Assembly: GCA_002337005.1 (NCBI GenBank)
Contig: DDFD01000083.1
Span: 1-64,000 of the forward strand
Direction: 5' to 3'
Source of the DNA: Flavobacteriales bacterium UBA1937
GTDB taxonomy: Bacteria > Bacteroidota > Bacteroidia > Flavobacteriales > Weeksellaceae
DNA: 64,000 nucleotides
A program made the position numbers and the translations under genes. Positions 18,037 through 26,645 of the stretch are shown one piece after another. Every line of letters begins with the position of its first letter. Position 1 is the first letter of the stretch. Under the pieces are notes generated by a model. It made no database searches, was not told where the DNA came from, and saw only the letters and a list, made by a program, of their open reading frames with translations.

Positions 18037-19209
18037 ATGAAAAGAATCTTAACCGCTTTCCTTATCGTTTTGAGCGTTTTATCTTTTGCTCAGGAAGGAA
18101 TAAAATTCGAAACCTCTGATTTCAAAACCATTTTAGCCAAAGCTAAAAAAGAAAATAAATTAATCTTTCTAGATGCTTATACTACTTGGTGCGGACCATG
18201 TAAATTGATGGCAAAAAATATCTTTACACTAAAATCTGTAGGAGACCATTACAACGCCAATTTCGTGAATGCTAAAATTGATATGGAAAAAGGCGAAGGA
18301 ATAGATATTGCTAAAAAATATGACGTAAAAGTTTTTCCTACTTATCTTTTTATAGATGGTAATGGCGAATTGGTACACCGTACTGTAGGCTACGTTCCAG
18401 AGAAAGAATTTATACAATTTGCAAAAGATGCTAGTGATCCTTCAAAAAGAGTTGCTGCATTAAAAGAAAGATTTGAAAAAGGTGAAAAAGACCCAGAATT
18501 TCTAAAAAACTTAGTTAACCTTACCGCTTTTACCGAAGCTGATTATGCAGGAAAAGTATTCGAGAAATACATAACTGCTAAAGCCAATACTCCTTTAGCT
18601 GCCGATGATATGCAAATGCTTTTTATGATATTGAAAAACTCCGAAAGCCCAGCTTATAAAATATTTAAAGAAAAAAAAGCAGACCTTTTGAAATTTATGC
18701 CTGAAAAAAGTTATGAAGCAACAGACAAAAGCTTGAAAATTAATACCGTTATAAAAAAAGCTTACAACGAAGAGTCTAAAACTTATGACGAAAACAAATT
18801 TATAGAAGGAACAAAGGATTTCTTAACCAAAGACGAAGCTGTAAAATATTTAAGCAAGATAAAGGCAGGCAAAGCTTTGAAAGATAAAGATATTGCAACT
18901 TACGAAAAGTTAACTTTAGAAACATATAAAGATTACCCCAATTTTAATTCTAACGAATTGAATTCTATCGCTTGGAATTTCTTCGAAAATGTAACCAACA
19001 AATCTTCATTAGAAACAGCATTAAAGTGGGCACAAGAATCTGTAAAACAATCTGAAAACTCTGCCAATACAGATACTTTAGCAAATCTTTACAACAAATT
19101 GAATGATAAAGCTAACGCAAAAATCTGGGCTGAAAAAGCAATAGAATTAGCCAAAAAAAATGGCGAAGATGCTTCTGAAACTCAAAAACTTCTAGATAGC
19201 TTGAAATAA
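18037..19209 (+). CDS. Exported thioredoxin-like protein with helical C-terminal region
   Basis: A 390-residue protein with a signal peptide (cut after SFAQ, residue 19). The thioredoxin domain covers about 25-140 with the redox motif WCGPC (Cys52, Cys55) and the cis-proline segment VFPTYLF. The remaining 240 residues are helical, and the last part (SLETALKWAQESVK, NTDTLANLYNKL) looks like TPR repeats. Similar proteins in Bacteroidota act in the periplasm as thiol-disulfide oxidoreductases; the substrate is unknown. It is a single gene with a strong terminator. Confidence 0.85.
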   Translation: MKRILTAFLIVLSVLSFAQEGIKFETSDFKTILAKAKKENKLIFLDAYTTWCGPCKLMAKNIFTLKSVGDHYNANFVNAKIDMEKGEGIDIAKKYDVKVFPTYLFIDGNGELVHRTVGYVPEKEFIQFAKDASDPSKRVAALKERFEKGEKDPEFLKNLVNLTAFTEADYAGKVFEKYITAKANTPLAADDMQMLFMILKNSESPAYKIFKEKKADLLKFMPEKSYEATDKSLKINTVIKKAYNEESKTYDENKFIEGTKDFLTKDEAVKYLSKIKAGKALKDKDIATYEKLTLETYKDYPNFNSNELNSIAWNFFENVTNKSSLETALKWAQESVKQSENSANTDTLANLYNKLNDKANAKIWAEKAIELAKKNGEDASETQKLLDSLK

Positions 19210-19212
19210 AAC

Positions 19213-19249
19213 AAAAAGGCTGCCTCAATAATCTGAGACAGCCTTTTTT
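19213..19249. terminator. Terminator after thioredoxin-like gene
   Basis: The stem AAAAAGGCTG-C-CTCA pairs with TGAG-A-CAGCCTTTTT around a 6-nt loop and ends in a T run. It lies between convergent genes and has A and T runs on both sides, so it may serve both. Confidence 0.88.
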
Positions 19250-19267
19250 CTACTTTTTATATAAATT

Positions 19268-19921
19268 CTAATAAGCTGCTGTAAATCTTTGTTTCACAAA
19301 CTGATTATTTTCTAATTCGTCAACCAGAGCTACTGCAACATCTTCTACAGAAAGAACACTTCTACCGTTTTCATCAAAAACAGGGTTTTCTAAAGCAGTT
19401 CTGTACGTTCCTTTTCTTACACCTGCTGTTCCTTGATGCATTTCTATGGCTGGGGAAAAGAAAGTCCAATCCAAAATTTCATTCTTTTTAATGATTTCTA
19501 AATATTGTCTGGCTGCTTCTGCACCAGGTTTTATCTCCGCTGGAAATTCTGGAGTATCAATCAACTGAAGACCTTCAGCAATATACAAACTACCAGCTCC
19601 ACCAACAGTAATAAATCTTTTTACCCCAGATTCTTCTACCGCTTTTTCGATGCTTGTTGCACCTTTTAAAAAGTCTTCAAAAATATTTGGATTTGTCCAC
19701 CCTGGATTAAAAGTGCTAATTACCGCATCATTTCCTTTTAGAATTTCAGCTAATTCAGAAGTATTGTAAACATCTACAGTTACTGCTTTTACATTTTCTG
19801 ATTCTTCAATTTTAGAAGTATTTCTTGCCAATACATCTACCTGATAACCTCTATTTGCTAATTCTTTTACTACTTGAGTGCCAACGAAACCAGTGGCACC
19901 GATTACTGCGATTTTTTTCAT
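19268..19921 (-). CDS. NAD(P)H-binding SDR-type oxidoreductase (YwnB/NmrA-like)
   Basis: A 217-residue atypical short-chain dehydrogenase-fold protein. The dinucleotide motif is IGATGFVGTQV at 5-15, and the family segments GNDAVISTFNPG and GVKRFITVGGAGSLYI follow. No SDR catalytic YxxxK is evident, as in the NmrA-like and YwnB groups. It may sense or reduce using NAD(P)H. The neighbouring Rrf2 regulator and a near-identical palindrome in both promoters suggest it is controlled by that regulator. The Bacillus ywnA-ywnB pair has the same pairing of families. Confidence 0.85.
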   Translation of the reverse strand: MKKIAVIGATGFVGTQVVKELANRGYQVDVLARNTSKIEESENVKAVTVDVYNTSELAEILKGNDAVISTFNPGWTNPNIFEDFLKGATSIEKAVEESGVKRFITVGGAGSLYIAEGLQLIDTPEFPAEIKPGAEAARQYLEIIKKNEILDWTFFSPAIEMHQGTAGVRKGTYRTALENPVFDENGRSVLSVEDVAVALVDELENNQFVKQRFTAAY

Positions 19922-19938
19922 TTTTTTATAATTTTAAT

Positions 19939-19957
19939 TGTAATAATTTTTGTTACA
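19939..19957. promoter_or_regulatory. Putative Rrf2 operator upstream of SDR gene
   Basis: The palindrome TGTAATAA-N3-TTGTTACA lies 18-36 bp before the SDR start. It differs at only two positions from the reverse complement of the site upstream of the Rrf2 gene (20416-20434). Confidence 0.6.
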
Positions 19958-19974
19958 TTTATATTTAAAAATTT

Positions 19975-20385
19975 TTATTTGAATTGTTCAATAAAATTTT
20001 TCAAAGATTTATTTTTTAAGAAAGAAACTACCAAAACCTCTGTTTCTGAAAATAAAACGTCTAAATTTTGATTAATTTCTTTTCCAATTTCACATTTTGG
20101 ATTAGGATTCTGATTTTTTTTGCCTAAAATTTCAGAATTTTTCACGGCCAAATAAATTTCAGAAATATCAATATCTTCAGGATTTTTAGTCAATCTACAA
20201 CCACCTTCTTTTCCTTTTCTGCTTTCTACCAAGCCCGCTTCTCTTAACACAGAAATTTCTTTTCTAATAATTACCGGATTTACATTAATACTACCAGCCA
20301 ACCAATCAGAAGTGTGCCATTCTTCAGGATGATTACCCAGAATAGTCATGATATGTATAGCTGTTGCAAATCTTGTATTACTCAT
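19975..20385 (-). CDS. Rrf2 family transcriptional regulator (YwnA-like)
   Basis: A 136-residue winged-helix regulator. The start is taken at ATG 20385-20383 (MSNTRFATAIHIMTILG), which matches the usual Rrf2 opening; the longer frame adds 27 atypical residues. The recognition helix region is NVNPVIIRKEISVLREAGL, and GKEGGCRLTKNPEDI forms the wing. Only one of the cysteines seen in iron-sulfur Rrf2 members is evident (PKCEIGKE), so this is probably the cluster-free YwnA/CymR-like kind. It likely represses itself and the adjacent SDR gene. Confidence 0.87.
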   Translation of the reverse strand: MSNTRFATAIHIMTILGNHPEEWHTSDWLAGSINVNPVIIRKEISVLREAGLVESRKGKEGGCRLTKNPEDIDISEIYLAVKNSEILGKKNQNPNPKCEIGKEINQNLDVLFSETEVLVVSFLKNKSLKNFIEQFK

Positions 20386-20415
20386 TTCTTTTGCAAAGAT
20401 AAACAAATTTTTAAT

Positions 20416-20434
20416 TGTAACAAATTTTATTACA
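20416..20434. promoter_or_regulatory. Putative Rrf2 autoregulatory operator
   Basis: The palindrome TGTAACAA-N3-TATTACA lies 31-49 bp upstream of the chosen Rrf2 start. Its reverse complement nearly equals the 19939-19957 site. Confidence 0.6.
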
Positions 20435-20448
20435 TTTATTTTAAAATC

Positions 20449-20478
20449 AAAAAATAAAGACCCCAACTACTGAGGCCT
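20449..20478 (-). terminator. Intrinsic terminator of GH3 gene
   Basis: On the minus strand AGGCCTC pairs with GGGGTCT (two G-U pairs, 7-nt loop) and is followed by TTATTTTTT. It lies 26 bp after the GH3 stop codon. Confidence 0.7.
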
Positions 20479-20503
20479 CTACACAAAACACAAAAATTTA
20501 AAA

Positions 20504-22924
20504 TCATTTTTTAGATTTTAAATCTGAAAACTCTTTTTCTGCTTTAAAAACAGGCTGTACTTTTAAAACGATGATATCTTTATTCAACTGAAATTCTGCA
20601 CTTTGTTTTACATCCAAAGAAGATGCTCCAATAGAAACTTTATAAGTTCCAGCTTCGGCAACCCAAGAAGATTGCGCTGTAACGAATGAAGCCAAATCTT
20701 CTGATTTTAGTTCCATTGTAATAATTTGACTTTCGCCAGGTTTTAATTCTTTTGTTTTGGCAAAAGCCTTAAGTTCTGCATTCGGTTTATCTACCAATTT
20801 TTGAGGTGCAGAAAGATATAATTCTACAATTTCTTTTCCTGAAACTTTTCCAGTATTGGTGATTTTAACCGATACTTTCAAATTATTTTTAAAAGTAGCA
20901 CTGCTCAATTTTAAATCAGAATATGAAAAATCTGTGTAAGATTTCCCAAAACCAAATTCATAAGAAGGTCTTACCTTAAATGTATTGAAATAACGATAGC
21001 CAACATAAATTCCTTCTTCATAAGTCACCTCTTTTGGATTTTCAGCAGGAGTTCCGAGCCAATTTTTAGCAGAAGGCGTATCTTCATATTTCATTGGGAA
21101 AGTCATCGTTAATTTACCAGAAGGATTTACTTTTCCTGCCAAAACATCTGCAACGGAATTTCCACCTTCTTGTCCGGGTTGCCACGCCAAAAGAATGGCA
21201 TCTACTTTATCCTTCCAAGAAGCGGTTTCTATTGCACCACCAATATTTAGAATTACCACCACTTTTTTGCCTTTTTCATGAAAAGCTTTAGAAACTTTGT
21301 CAATTAAAGCAATTTCATCTTTTCCAAGATTAAAATCATTATCTATAACTCTATCTCCACCTTCGCCAGAATTTCTACCTAAAGTTAAAAACGCAATCGC
21401 AGAATTTTCTGCTTGTTTATTGATAAAATCATCCGTCATTTCCATTTCTGGCAAACGTTGTGGCAAAGCTAAAATCCCTTGTGATTTACGTCTTTCTTTT
21501 TCAGCTAAAGCTTCTTTTTCGGCGAAAGGAACGTATAAATTAACCAATTCTTGGTCTATTTTAAAACCTGCATTATTCAAACCTTCTAGAAGCGAAACTG
21601 TATGTTTATTGTTTACACTTCCACTACCAGTTCCTCCCGTTATAAAATCGTAAGAAGTAACTCCAAAAACTGAAACCACCTCATTTTTTGAAGAAAAAGG
21701 CAACGCATTATTGTCATTTTTTAGCAAAACCATTCCTTCGGAAGCTGCATTTCTGGCTACTTGTGAATTTTGAGTTAAATTAGGTTGATTTGAATATTTA
21801 TAATCTGTAAAAACTGGAGATTTAAACGCTAGTTCAAGAATTCTTTTCACATTTTTATTGGCTACTTCTTGAGATAATTTTCCTGAATTTAAAGCATCTA
21901 ATAATTCTTTTTTCTGAATGGAAAGTCCTGGCATAAGTAAATCGTTTCCTGCATTCATCTGTGCAACAACATCGCTGCTTTGTTTTTTCATAATTGCTTC
22001 AAATCCTTCAAAACCGCCGAACCAATCTGTCATTACCAAACCTTTGTAACCCCATTCATCACGTAAAATCGTTGTCAATAAATCTTTACTCGCCGAAGTA
22101 TAAACGCCATTAATTTTATTGTAAGAAGACATCACCGTCCAAGGTTGAGATTCTTTGACCGCAATTTCAAAATTTTTGAGATAAATCTCTCTCATTGCTC
22201 GTTCAGAAACTTGCTCATCAATGGTTAATCTATTGGTTTCTTGATTATTTGCCGCAAAATGTTTGATAGAAGTTCCTACGCCATTTTCTTGAATTCCGTT
22301 TACATAAGCGGCGGCAATTTTCCCAGAAATTAAAGGGTCTTCAGAATAATATTCGAAATTTCTTCCACACAATGGATTTCTATGAATGTTAAGAGCAGGA
22401 GCTAAAAGTACATCTACACCATATTCTTTTACTTCATTTCCCATAGCTTTTCCCACTTCTTTTATCAAATCAGTATTCCAAGTAGAAGCAAGAGAAGTTC
22501 CTACTGGAAAAGCGGTTGCGTAATAGGTTTTAGCGTCGTTTTCTCTGGTTGCATTAATTCTAAGTCCAGCTGGTCCGTCTGCAACAATAACAGAAGGAAT
22601 CCCAAATCTTTCTAAAGCAAACGTTCCACCAGCTACACCAGGAACTTTATTTTTTACAGAATTTCCTACCGTTTGAAAATTTTCTGTAAAACCCGGCATT
22701 CCGATTCCGATGAGAAGTGATGCTTTTTCTTCATTAGTCATTTGTTTGATTATGGCATCAATTCTTTTATCAACAGACAATCTGGTGTCTTCCCAAGTAT
22801 CTAATTTTCCGTTTTTATTTAGATCAATAAAGGTTTTCCCATTATTGGTGATGGTATTTTGAGCGTTGATAGATGAACTTAACAATGAAGCCAAAAGCAG
22901 CGCAAAAATTTTAGAATTTTTCAT
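20504..22924 (-). CDS. Beta-glucosidase, GH3
   Basis: An exported enzyme of 806 residues (signal peptide ends INAQ, residue 22) that hydrolyses terminal beta-glucosides or beta-xylosides. The mature N-terminus has a short calcium-loop-like DLNKNGKLDTWED. The (beta/alpha)8 domain includes PAGLRINATREND and KHFAANNQETNR, with the nucleophile Asp300 in LVMTDWFGG. A second alpha/beta sandwich and a C-terminal fibronectin-like domain (VKITNTGKVSGKEIVELYLS) complete the standard layout. It lies just downstream of the esterase gene (18 bp gap) in one minus-strand operon. The divergent Nudix regulator probably controls both. Confidence 0.93.
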   Translation of the reverse strand: MKNSKIFALLLASLLSSSINAQNTITNNGKTFIDLNKNGKLDTWEDTRLSVDKRIDAIIKQMTNEEKASLLIGIGMPGFTENFQTVGNSVKNKVPGVAGGTFALERFGIPSVIVADGPAGLRINATRENDAKTYYATAFPVGTSLASTWNTDLIKEVGKAMGNEVKEYGVDVLLAPALNIHRNPLCGRNFEYYSEDPLISGKIAAAYVNGIQENGVGTSIKHFAANNQETNRLTIDEQVSERAMREIYLKNFEIAVKESQPWTVMSSYNKINGVYTSASKDLLTTILRDEWGYKGLVMTDWFGGFEGFEAIMKKQSSDVVAQMNAGNDLLMPGLSIQKKELLDALNSGKLSQEVANKNVKRILELAFKSPVFTDYKYSNQPNLTQNSQVARNAASEGMVLLKNDNNALPFSSKNEVVSVFGVTSYDFITGGTGSGSVNNKHTVSLLEGLNNAGFKIDQELVNLYVPFAEKEALAEKERRKSQGILALPQRLPEMEMTDDFINKQAENSAIAFLTLGRNSGEGGDRVIDNDFNLGKDEIALIDKVSKAFHEKGKKVVVILNIGGAIETASWKDKVDAILLAWQPGQEGGNSVADVLAGKVNPSGKLTMTFPMKYEDTPSAKNWLGTPAENPKEVTYEEGIYVGYRYFNTFKVRPSYEFGFGKSYTDFSYSDLKLSSATFKNNLKVSVKITNTGKVSGKEIVELYLSAPQKLVDKPNAELKAFAKTKELKPGESQIITMELKSEDLASFVTAQSSWVAEAGTYKVSIGASSLDVKQSAEFQLNKDIIVLKVQPVFKAEKEFSDLKSKK

Positions 22925-22942
22925 AAGAATTTGATTAAATTT

Positions 22943-24115
22943 TTATTTGAATAATAAAGGTAGAAAATCATTGAGATAAGCTCTCCAATTGCTCCAAGTG
23001 TGTCCACCTGTTGATTCTACATATTGGTATTTGAAGTTCATTCCGTCTAATTTTTGTCTAAAATCTGCAACGTTTTTGTACAAGAAATCATCTTTCCCAA
23101 TTCCTATCCAATAAAGTTTGAATTGATTATCGAACTGCGCTTTTAACTTTTCATCTAAATTTTTATAAATCTCAGAAGTAACATTTTGAGGAGGCATCAC
23201 AGCTGGAGAAAACAAACCTACATAACCGAAAGTCTTAGGATAATTAGCTGAAATATAAAGCGAATGAAAGCCGCCCATCGACAAACCAGCTATAGCTCTG
23301 CTGTTGACATCAGTTTATACCCTATAATTACTTTCTGTAAAATCTATAATTTCTTTAAAATAAGTTTCCATATCTGCATTGAAAACATCTGGAGTCATCA
23401 TTACTGGTTTGTAAAAACCTTTTGCACTTTCTCCAGGAGCGGCTGCATTGCTGGTATGTCCGTTTGTCATTACCACAATCATAGGTTTTGCTTTTCCTTG
23501 AGCAATGAGATTATCCAAAATTTGAGAAGCTCTACCAAGCGTCATCCAAGCTTCTTCGTCACCGCCGACTCCGTGTAAAAGATATAAAACAGGTAATTTT
23601 TCTTTAGAATTTTCGTAACCAGCTGGTGTATAAATGGTGATTCTTCTGTCAGTTTTCAATCCTTTTGAAGGATACCATCTTTTAGAAACGGTTCCGTGTG
23701 GTACATTTTGAACTTTGTAATTTTCAGATTTTGGTCCGTCTATGTAAACCATATTCATCACATTGGCGATATCTCTTACCAAATACACATTATTAGGATC
23801 ATCTACTTTTACACCATCTACAATAAATGAATAAGTGTATAAATCTGGTTGAAGATTATCTTGAGTGATTTCCCAAATTCCGTCTTCTTTTTTTTGTAAA
23901 TCTAAAGTAGTAGGTTCCCAACCTTTTGACGGAAGCCAATTTCCCATCAATTTTACAGATTTTGCCTCAGGAGCTTTTAACCGAAAAGTGACGCTACCGC
24001 CTTTAACTTCTGGCGAAACGAGTTCTTTTTTACCAGAAAAATCTAAACTCTCTTGTGCATTAACTACAGCAAAACTTAGAATAAGAGCTACTGTAAAGGT
24101 TTTTAATATTTTCAT
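22943..24115 (-). pseudogene. CE1-type esterase with N-terminal CBM48-like domain, interrupted by in-frame stop
   Basis: The reading frame spans 390 codons but carries TAA at codon 267 (23317-23315). Before it are a signal peptide, a CBM48-like beta domain (VTFRLKAPEAKSVKLMGNWL) and the first part of an esterase D-like alpha/beta hydrolase (LPVLYLLHGVGGDEEAW). After it, in the same frame and without any indel, the protein resumes as TDVNSRAIAGLSMGGFHS, with the catalytic serine in GLSMGG and a late His in GGHTWSNW. The truncated first product therefore lacks catalytic residues. A single AAA-to-TAA type change is the simplest cause. A base-call error, recent gene loss or readthrough remain open. 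It heads the GH3 operon. Confidence 0.82.
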
Positions 24116-24211
24116 TGGAATATGGTTTTAAATATTCATTGCTTCAATTAGAAGCATTACAATATTACATTGATTTTCTGAACCTACAAAGAAAAAAATG
24201 AAAAATTTTAA

Positions 24212-24244
24212 TTTGATTTATTTTATGATTTAATATTACATTTG
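24212..24244 (+). promoter_or_regulatory. Promoter of Nudix regulator
   Basis: A -33 TTTG (24212-24215) and a -7 TACATTTG (24237-24244) are separated by 21 bp, close to the Bacteroidota housekeeping consensus. The start codon is 17 bp downstream. Confidence 0.6.
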
Positions 24245-24260
24245 TAGAGAGAAACGAGCT

Positions 24261-25010
24261 ATGGATTTTAAAGAAACCATCATAAATAATTCTAAAAAAG
24301 CGTATGAAATGTATGTTCCGCATATTTCTGTGGATACCGTAATTTTTGGCTTTAATGGAGATCAACTGAAAGTTTTACTTCTTAAAATGAAGTTTAACCA
24401 CCAATATTTTTTACCGGGCGGTTATATGAAAAAGGAAGAAAATTTAGAATCTGCTGCTATTAGAATTTTGCGAGAAAGAACTCAATTAGATAAAATTTTC
24501 CTTCAAGAATTTGCAGTTTTCAGTGAATTAAATAGAAGCGAAGAAACCTTCAAAGATTTTCCTGATGATTTGTGGCACAAAAAAAGATTTATTTCTGTAG
24601 GCTATTATGCATTGGTAAATCATAAAGATGTTTCGCCAATTGGTGATGAATTAAGTGAATCTTGTGATTGGATTTTTCTTGATGAATTAGAAAATCACAA
24701 TATCACGATGGATCATAAAAAAATTATAGAAAAAGCACTCAACACTCTCAGAGAACAAATTTCTTATAAACCAATAGGATTGAATTTATTGCCAGAAAAA
24801 TTTACCCTTCCAGAACTTCAAAAACTGTACGAAGCCATTCTTGGAAGAACTCTAAACCGAGGAAATTTTTACCGAAAAATTAAGAACATAGGAATTCTAA
24901 AAAAACTAGATGAACAAAGAAAAGGTGGCGCACATAAAGCTCCTGATTTATACAGTTTTAATCAAGAAAATTATTTTAGAATCTTAGAACACGGGATGAC
25001 CAATTGGTGA
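24261..25010 (+). CDS. Nudix-domain transcriptional regulator (NrtR/AraR-like)
   Basis: A 249-residue protein with an N-terminal Nudix-like domain (LKVLLLKMKFNHQYFLPGGY then ENLESAAIRILRERTQL) and a C-terminal winged helix (NRGNFYRKIKNIGILKKLDE). The catalytic Nudix box is degenerate: the REUxEE glutamates are not all present, as in regulators that bind a sugar or ADP-ribose ligand without hydrolysing it. In Bacteroidota this architecture includes the pentose regulator AraR. Divergent orientation from the esterase-GH3 operon suggests that operon is its target. Ligand identity cannot be told from sequence alone. Confidence 0.83.
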   Translation: MDFKETIINNSKKAYEMYVPHISVDTVIFGFNGDQLKVLLLKMKFNHQYFLPGGYMKKEENLESAAIRILRERTQLDKIFLQEFAVFSELNRSEETFKDFPDDLWHKKRFISVGYYALVNHKDVSPIGDELSESCDWIFLDELENHNITMDHKKIIEKALNTLREQISYKPIGLNLLPEKFTLPELQKLYEAILGRTLNRGNFYRKIKNIGILKKLDEQRKGGAHKAPDLYSFNQENYFRILEHGMTNW

Positions 25011-25091
25011 AAAAGCATAATTATCAGACTAAACAAAAAATCATTTTTTATAGAAAATGCACCTTGTAAAAATAAAAGGAAAAAATAGAAA

Positions 25092-25113
25092 GTCTGGGTA
25101 TTAAAACCCAGAC
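25092..25113 (-). terminator. Intrinsic terminator on minus strand
   Basis: A perfect GTCTGGGT stem pairs with its complement around a 6-nt loop. On the minus strand a T-rich tail follows. No annotated minus-strand gene ends nearby; the nearest ends 340 bp upstream. Confidence 0.75.
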
Positions 25114-25284
25114 AAAACACAAGAAAACTAATAAATGTAAACATTTACTTAACAATTATTTATATACTATGATAATAACAAGAACAATTATTACTTGATA
25201 ATCTCAGGATGCTATTTTCTAATTATTTACATGAACAACATTTACTTTTTTCATTAAAAAAACTATATTTCAATAATTTTTACT
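25092..25284 (-). ncRNA. Candidate small RNA or peptide transcript under the adhesin-type promoter
   Basis: A -7 box (TATTTTTG on the minus strand, 25295-25288) lies 34 bp from an ACGCAT-AAAA-ATGTAT operator, the same layout as upstream of the surface-protein operon. About 190 nt later comes an intrinsic terminator. The only early reading frame is 11 codons (25254-25219, MKKVNVVHVNN). The region is otherwise non-coding in appearance, so a small RNA is favoured, but a peptide mRNA is possible. This is inferred from promoter and terminator only. Confidence 0.4.
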
Positions 25285-25287
25285 ATA

Positions 25288-25345
25288 CAAAAATACTTTT
25301 CAATTACTCATTATAACACACAATACTGCACGCATAAAAATGTAT
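25288..25345 (-). promoter_or_regulatory. Operator and promoter of candidate small transcript
   Basis: The operator ACGCAT-AAAA-ATGTAT (25330-25345) and the -7 TATTTTTG (minus strand) share with the 33,981 operon promoter both spacing and the intervening words GAGTAATTGAAA and TTTTGT. Confidence 0.6.
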
Positions 25346-25451
25346 ATTTATAGTGTATCTGCTATTCTCAACTCATTTTCAAGTACATAAATATTTCATA
25401 ATATTTGATTTCATATATTCTAGCAAAATATTACTATGAAACTATTTTTCA

Positions 25452-26645
25452 TTAGTCTGGGCAAGTTTGCGTACCTATACAATACCATCCAAAAGTTGCT
25501 CCTCCGTCTGTAGAGGTGTATAGTTTAAGACAATTATTAGTAGTATCATAAACCAGCATTCCTTCTACAGGTGATGTGATTATAAGGGTTGTTCCATCAT
25601 CTGCTACTGGCAGATTACTACTATTGAACTTCACTCTGTTTACTACAAATCCTTTAGTTTTTGCTTCTAGCACCGTCCAAGCGCTTTGTCTTACCATTGG
25701 CCAGTTACCATTGTCTGCTCCTGCTCTTCCTAAGGCGGTAATACCGTGCTTAGTAGAATAAGTGTTTCCTGTATCTGCAATGCCTGGTTTGTAGCAAAAT
25801 GTAGGGCAAGCAGTCGTAGTTACGATCACAGCAGTCGTGGAACTGCTATAGCAATCAAGTACTGAATCATAAAATGCCGCATAATATGTTCCTGCTCCCA
25901 CTACTGTATTCGTGATTTTATTAGCAGTATTTGCTGTAGATGCTGTATGCCAAGTTAATACAGCTCCGGAAGGTGTATTAAATGCTGTTACTGAAGATAA
26001 ATTTATTGTTGTATTAGGGCACAAAACAGAAACATTTGTAGTAGAAAAGCTTGGAGCGGTAACACCTGCACTGCATGAGTTTGCTACTAGGCTATTTAGC
26101 TGAAGTATAAAATCATCTCCTCCAGAACCGCCACCTCCTGTAAATCCATACAATTGGATGCTTGTAATACTGGTAACACCAGCAGGTAATCTAATACTCG
26201 CTGTATTAGAAAGACTTGCATAAGATTCCATATTCCATACACCAGTTACCCCGCTTACAAAGCTAGCTCCACTAAAAGTTGCGTTATCGCCAGATTGAGT
26301 ATTACTATCACTTGGAGTTTTTGCTTGCCAATATTGCACACCATTAACTCTTATACCAAATGTAGCAGTTGGCGTAAATGCTCCACCTCCAGGTCTCATT
26401 ATGTTAGACCCATTATTAGCTCCCCAAGAAAACGTTAATATATATCCTCCAGAAGGTGCTGTAGAATTAATTATAGAATTAGGAAGTGAAACATTCCAAA
26501 CAGGAGATTGACCATCTGTTATATATAGCCCCGTAGAATATGAAATATTAACATTATTATTTGTTTGTGCATAAGTAATCGATGTTGTTAATAATAACAT
26601 AACAACAACTAAACTTATAAAATAAGTTTTATTTTTTTTTATCAT
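25452..26645 (-). CDS. Secreted surface protein with shared 115-residue C-terminal module
   Basis: A 397-residue protein with a signal peptide (to about residue 26). The mature part begins with a beta-rich domain of unknown class containing a glycine cluster (GFTGGGGSGGDDFILQL), then an Ig/PKD-like stretch (near 190-275). The last 115 residues (283-397, FCYKPGIADTG to TQTCPD) match the end of the 1651-residue adhesin at 102 of 115 positions, while the rest of the two proteins is unrelated. It probably acts at the cell surface; binding target unknown. Its promoter carries the palindromic site shared with the downstream two-component system. Confidence 0.7.
   Translation of the reverse strand: MIKKNKTYFISLVVVMLLLTTSITYAQTNNNVNISYSTGLYITDGQSPVWNVSLPNSIINSTAPSGGYILTFSWGANNGSNIMRPGGGAFTPTATFGIRVNGVQYWQAKTPSDSNTQSGDNATFSGASFVSGVTGVWNMESYASLSNTASIRLPAGVTSITSIQLYGFTGGGGSGGDDFILQLNSLVANSCSAGVTAPSFSTTNVSVLCPNTTINLSSVTAFNTPSGAVLTWHTASTANTANKITNTVVGAGTYYAAFYDSVLDCYSSSTTAVIVTTTACPTFCYKPGIADTGNTYSTKHGITALGRAGADNGNWPMVRQSAWTVLEAKTKGFVVNRVKFNSSNLPVADDGTTLIITSPVEGMLVYDTTNNCLKLYTSTDGGATFGWYCIGTQTCPD

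Larger units (their letters stand above)
25011..25451. other. Intergenic region with a candidate small transcript
   Basis: No protein gene of normal size is visible. On the minus strand it holds an operator plus -7 box (25288-25345), about 190 bp of AT-rich sequence and a strong terminator hairpin (25092-25113). See the separate entries. Confidence 0.6.
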
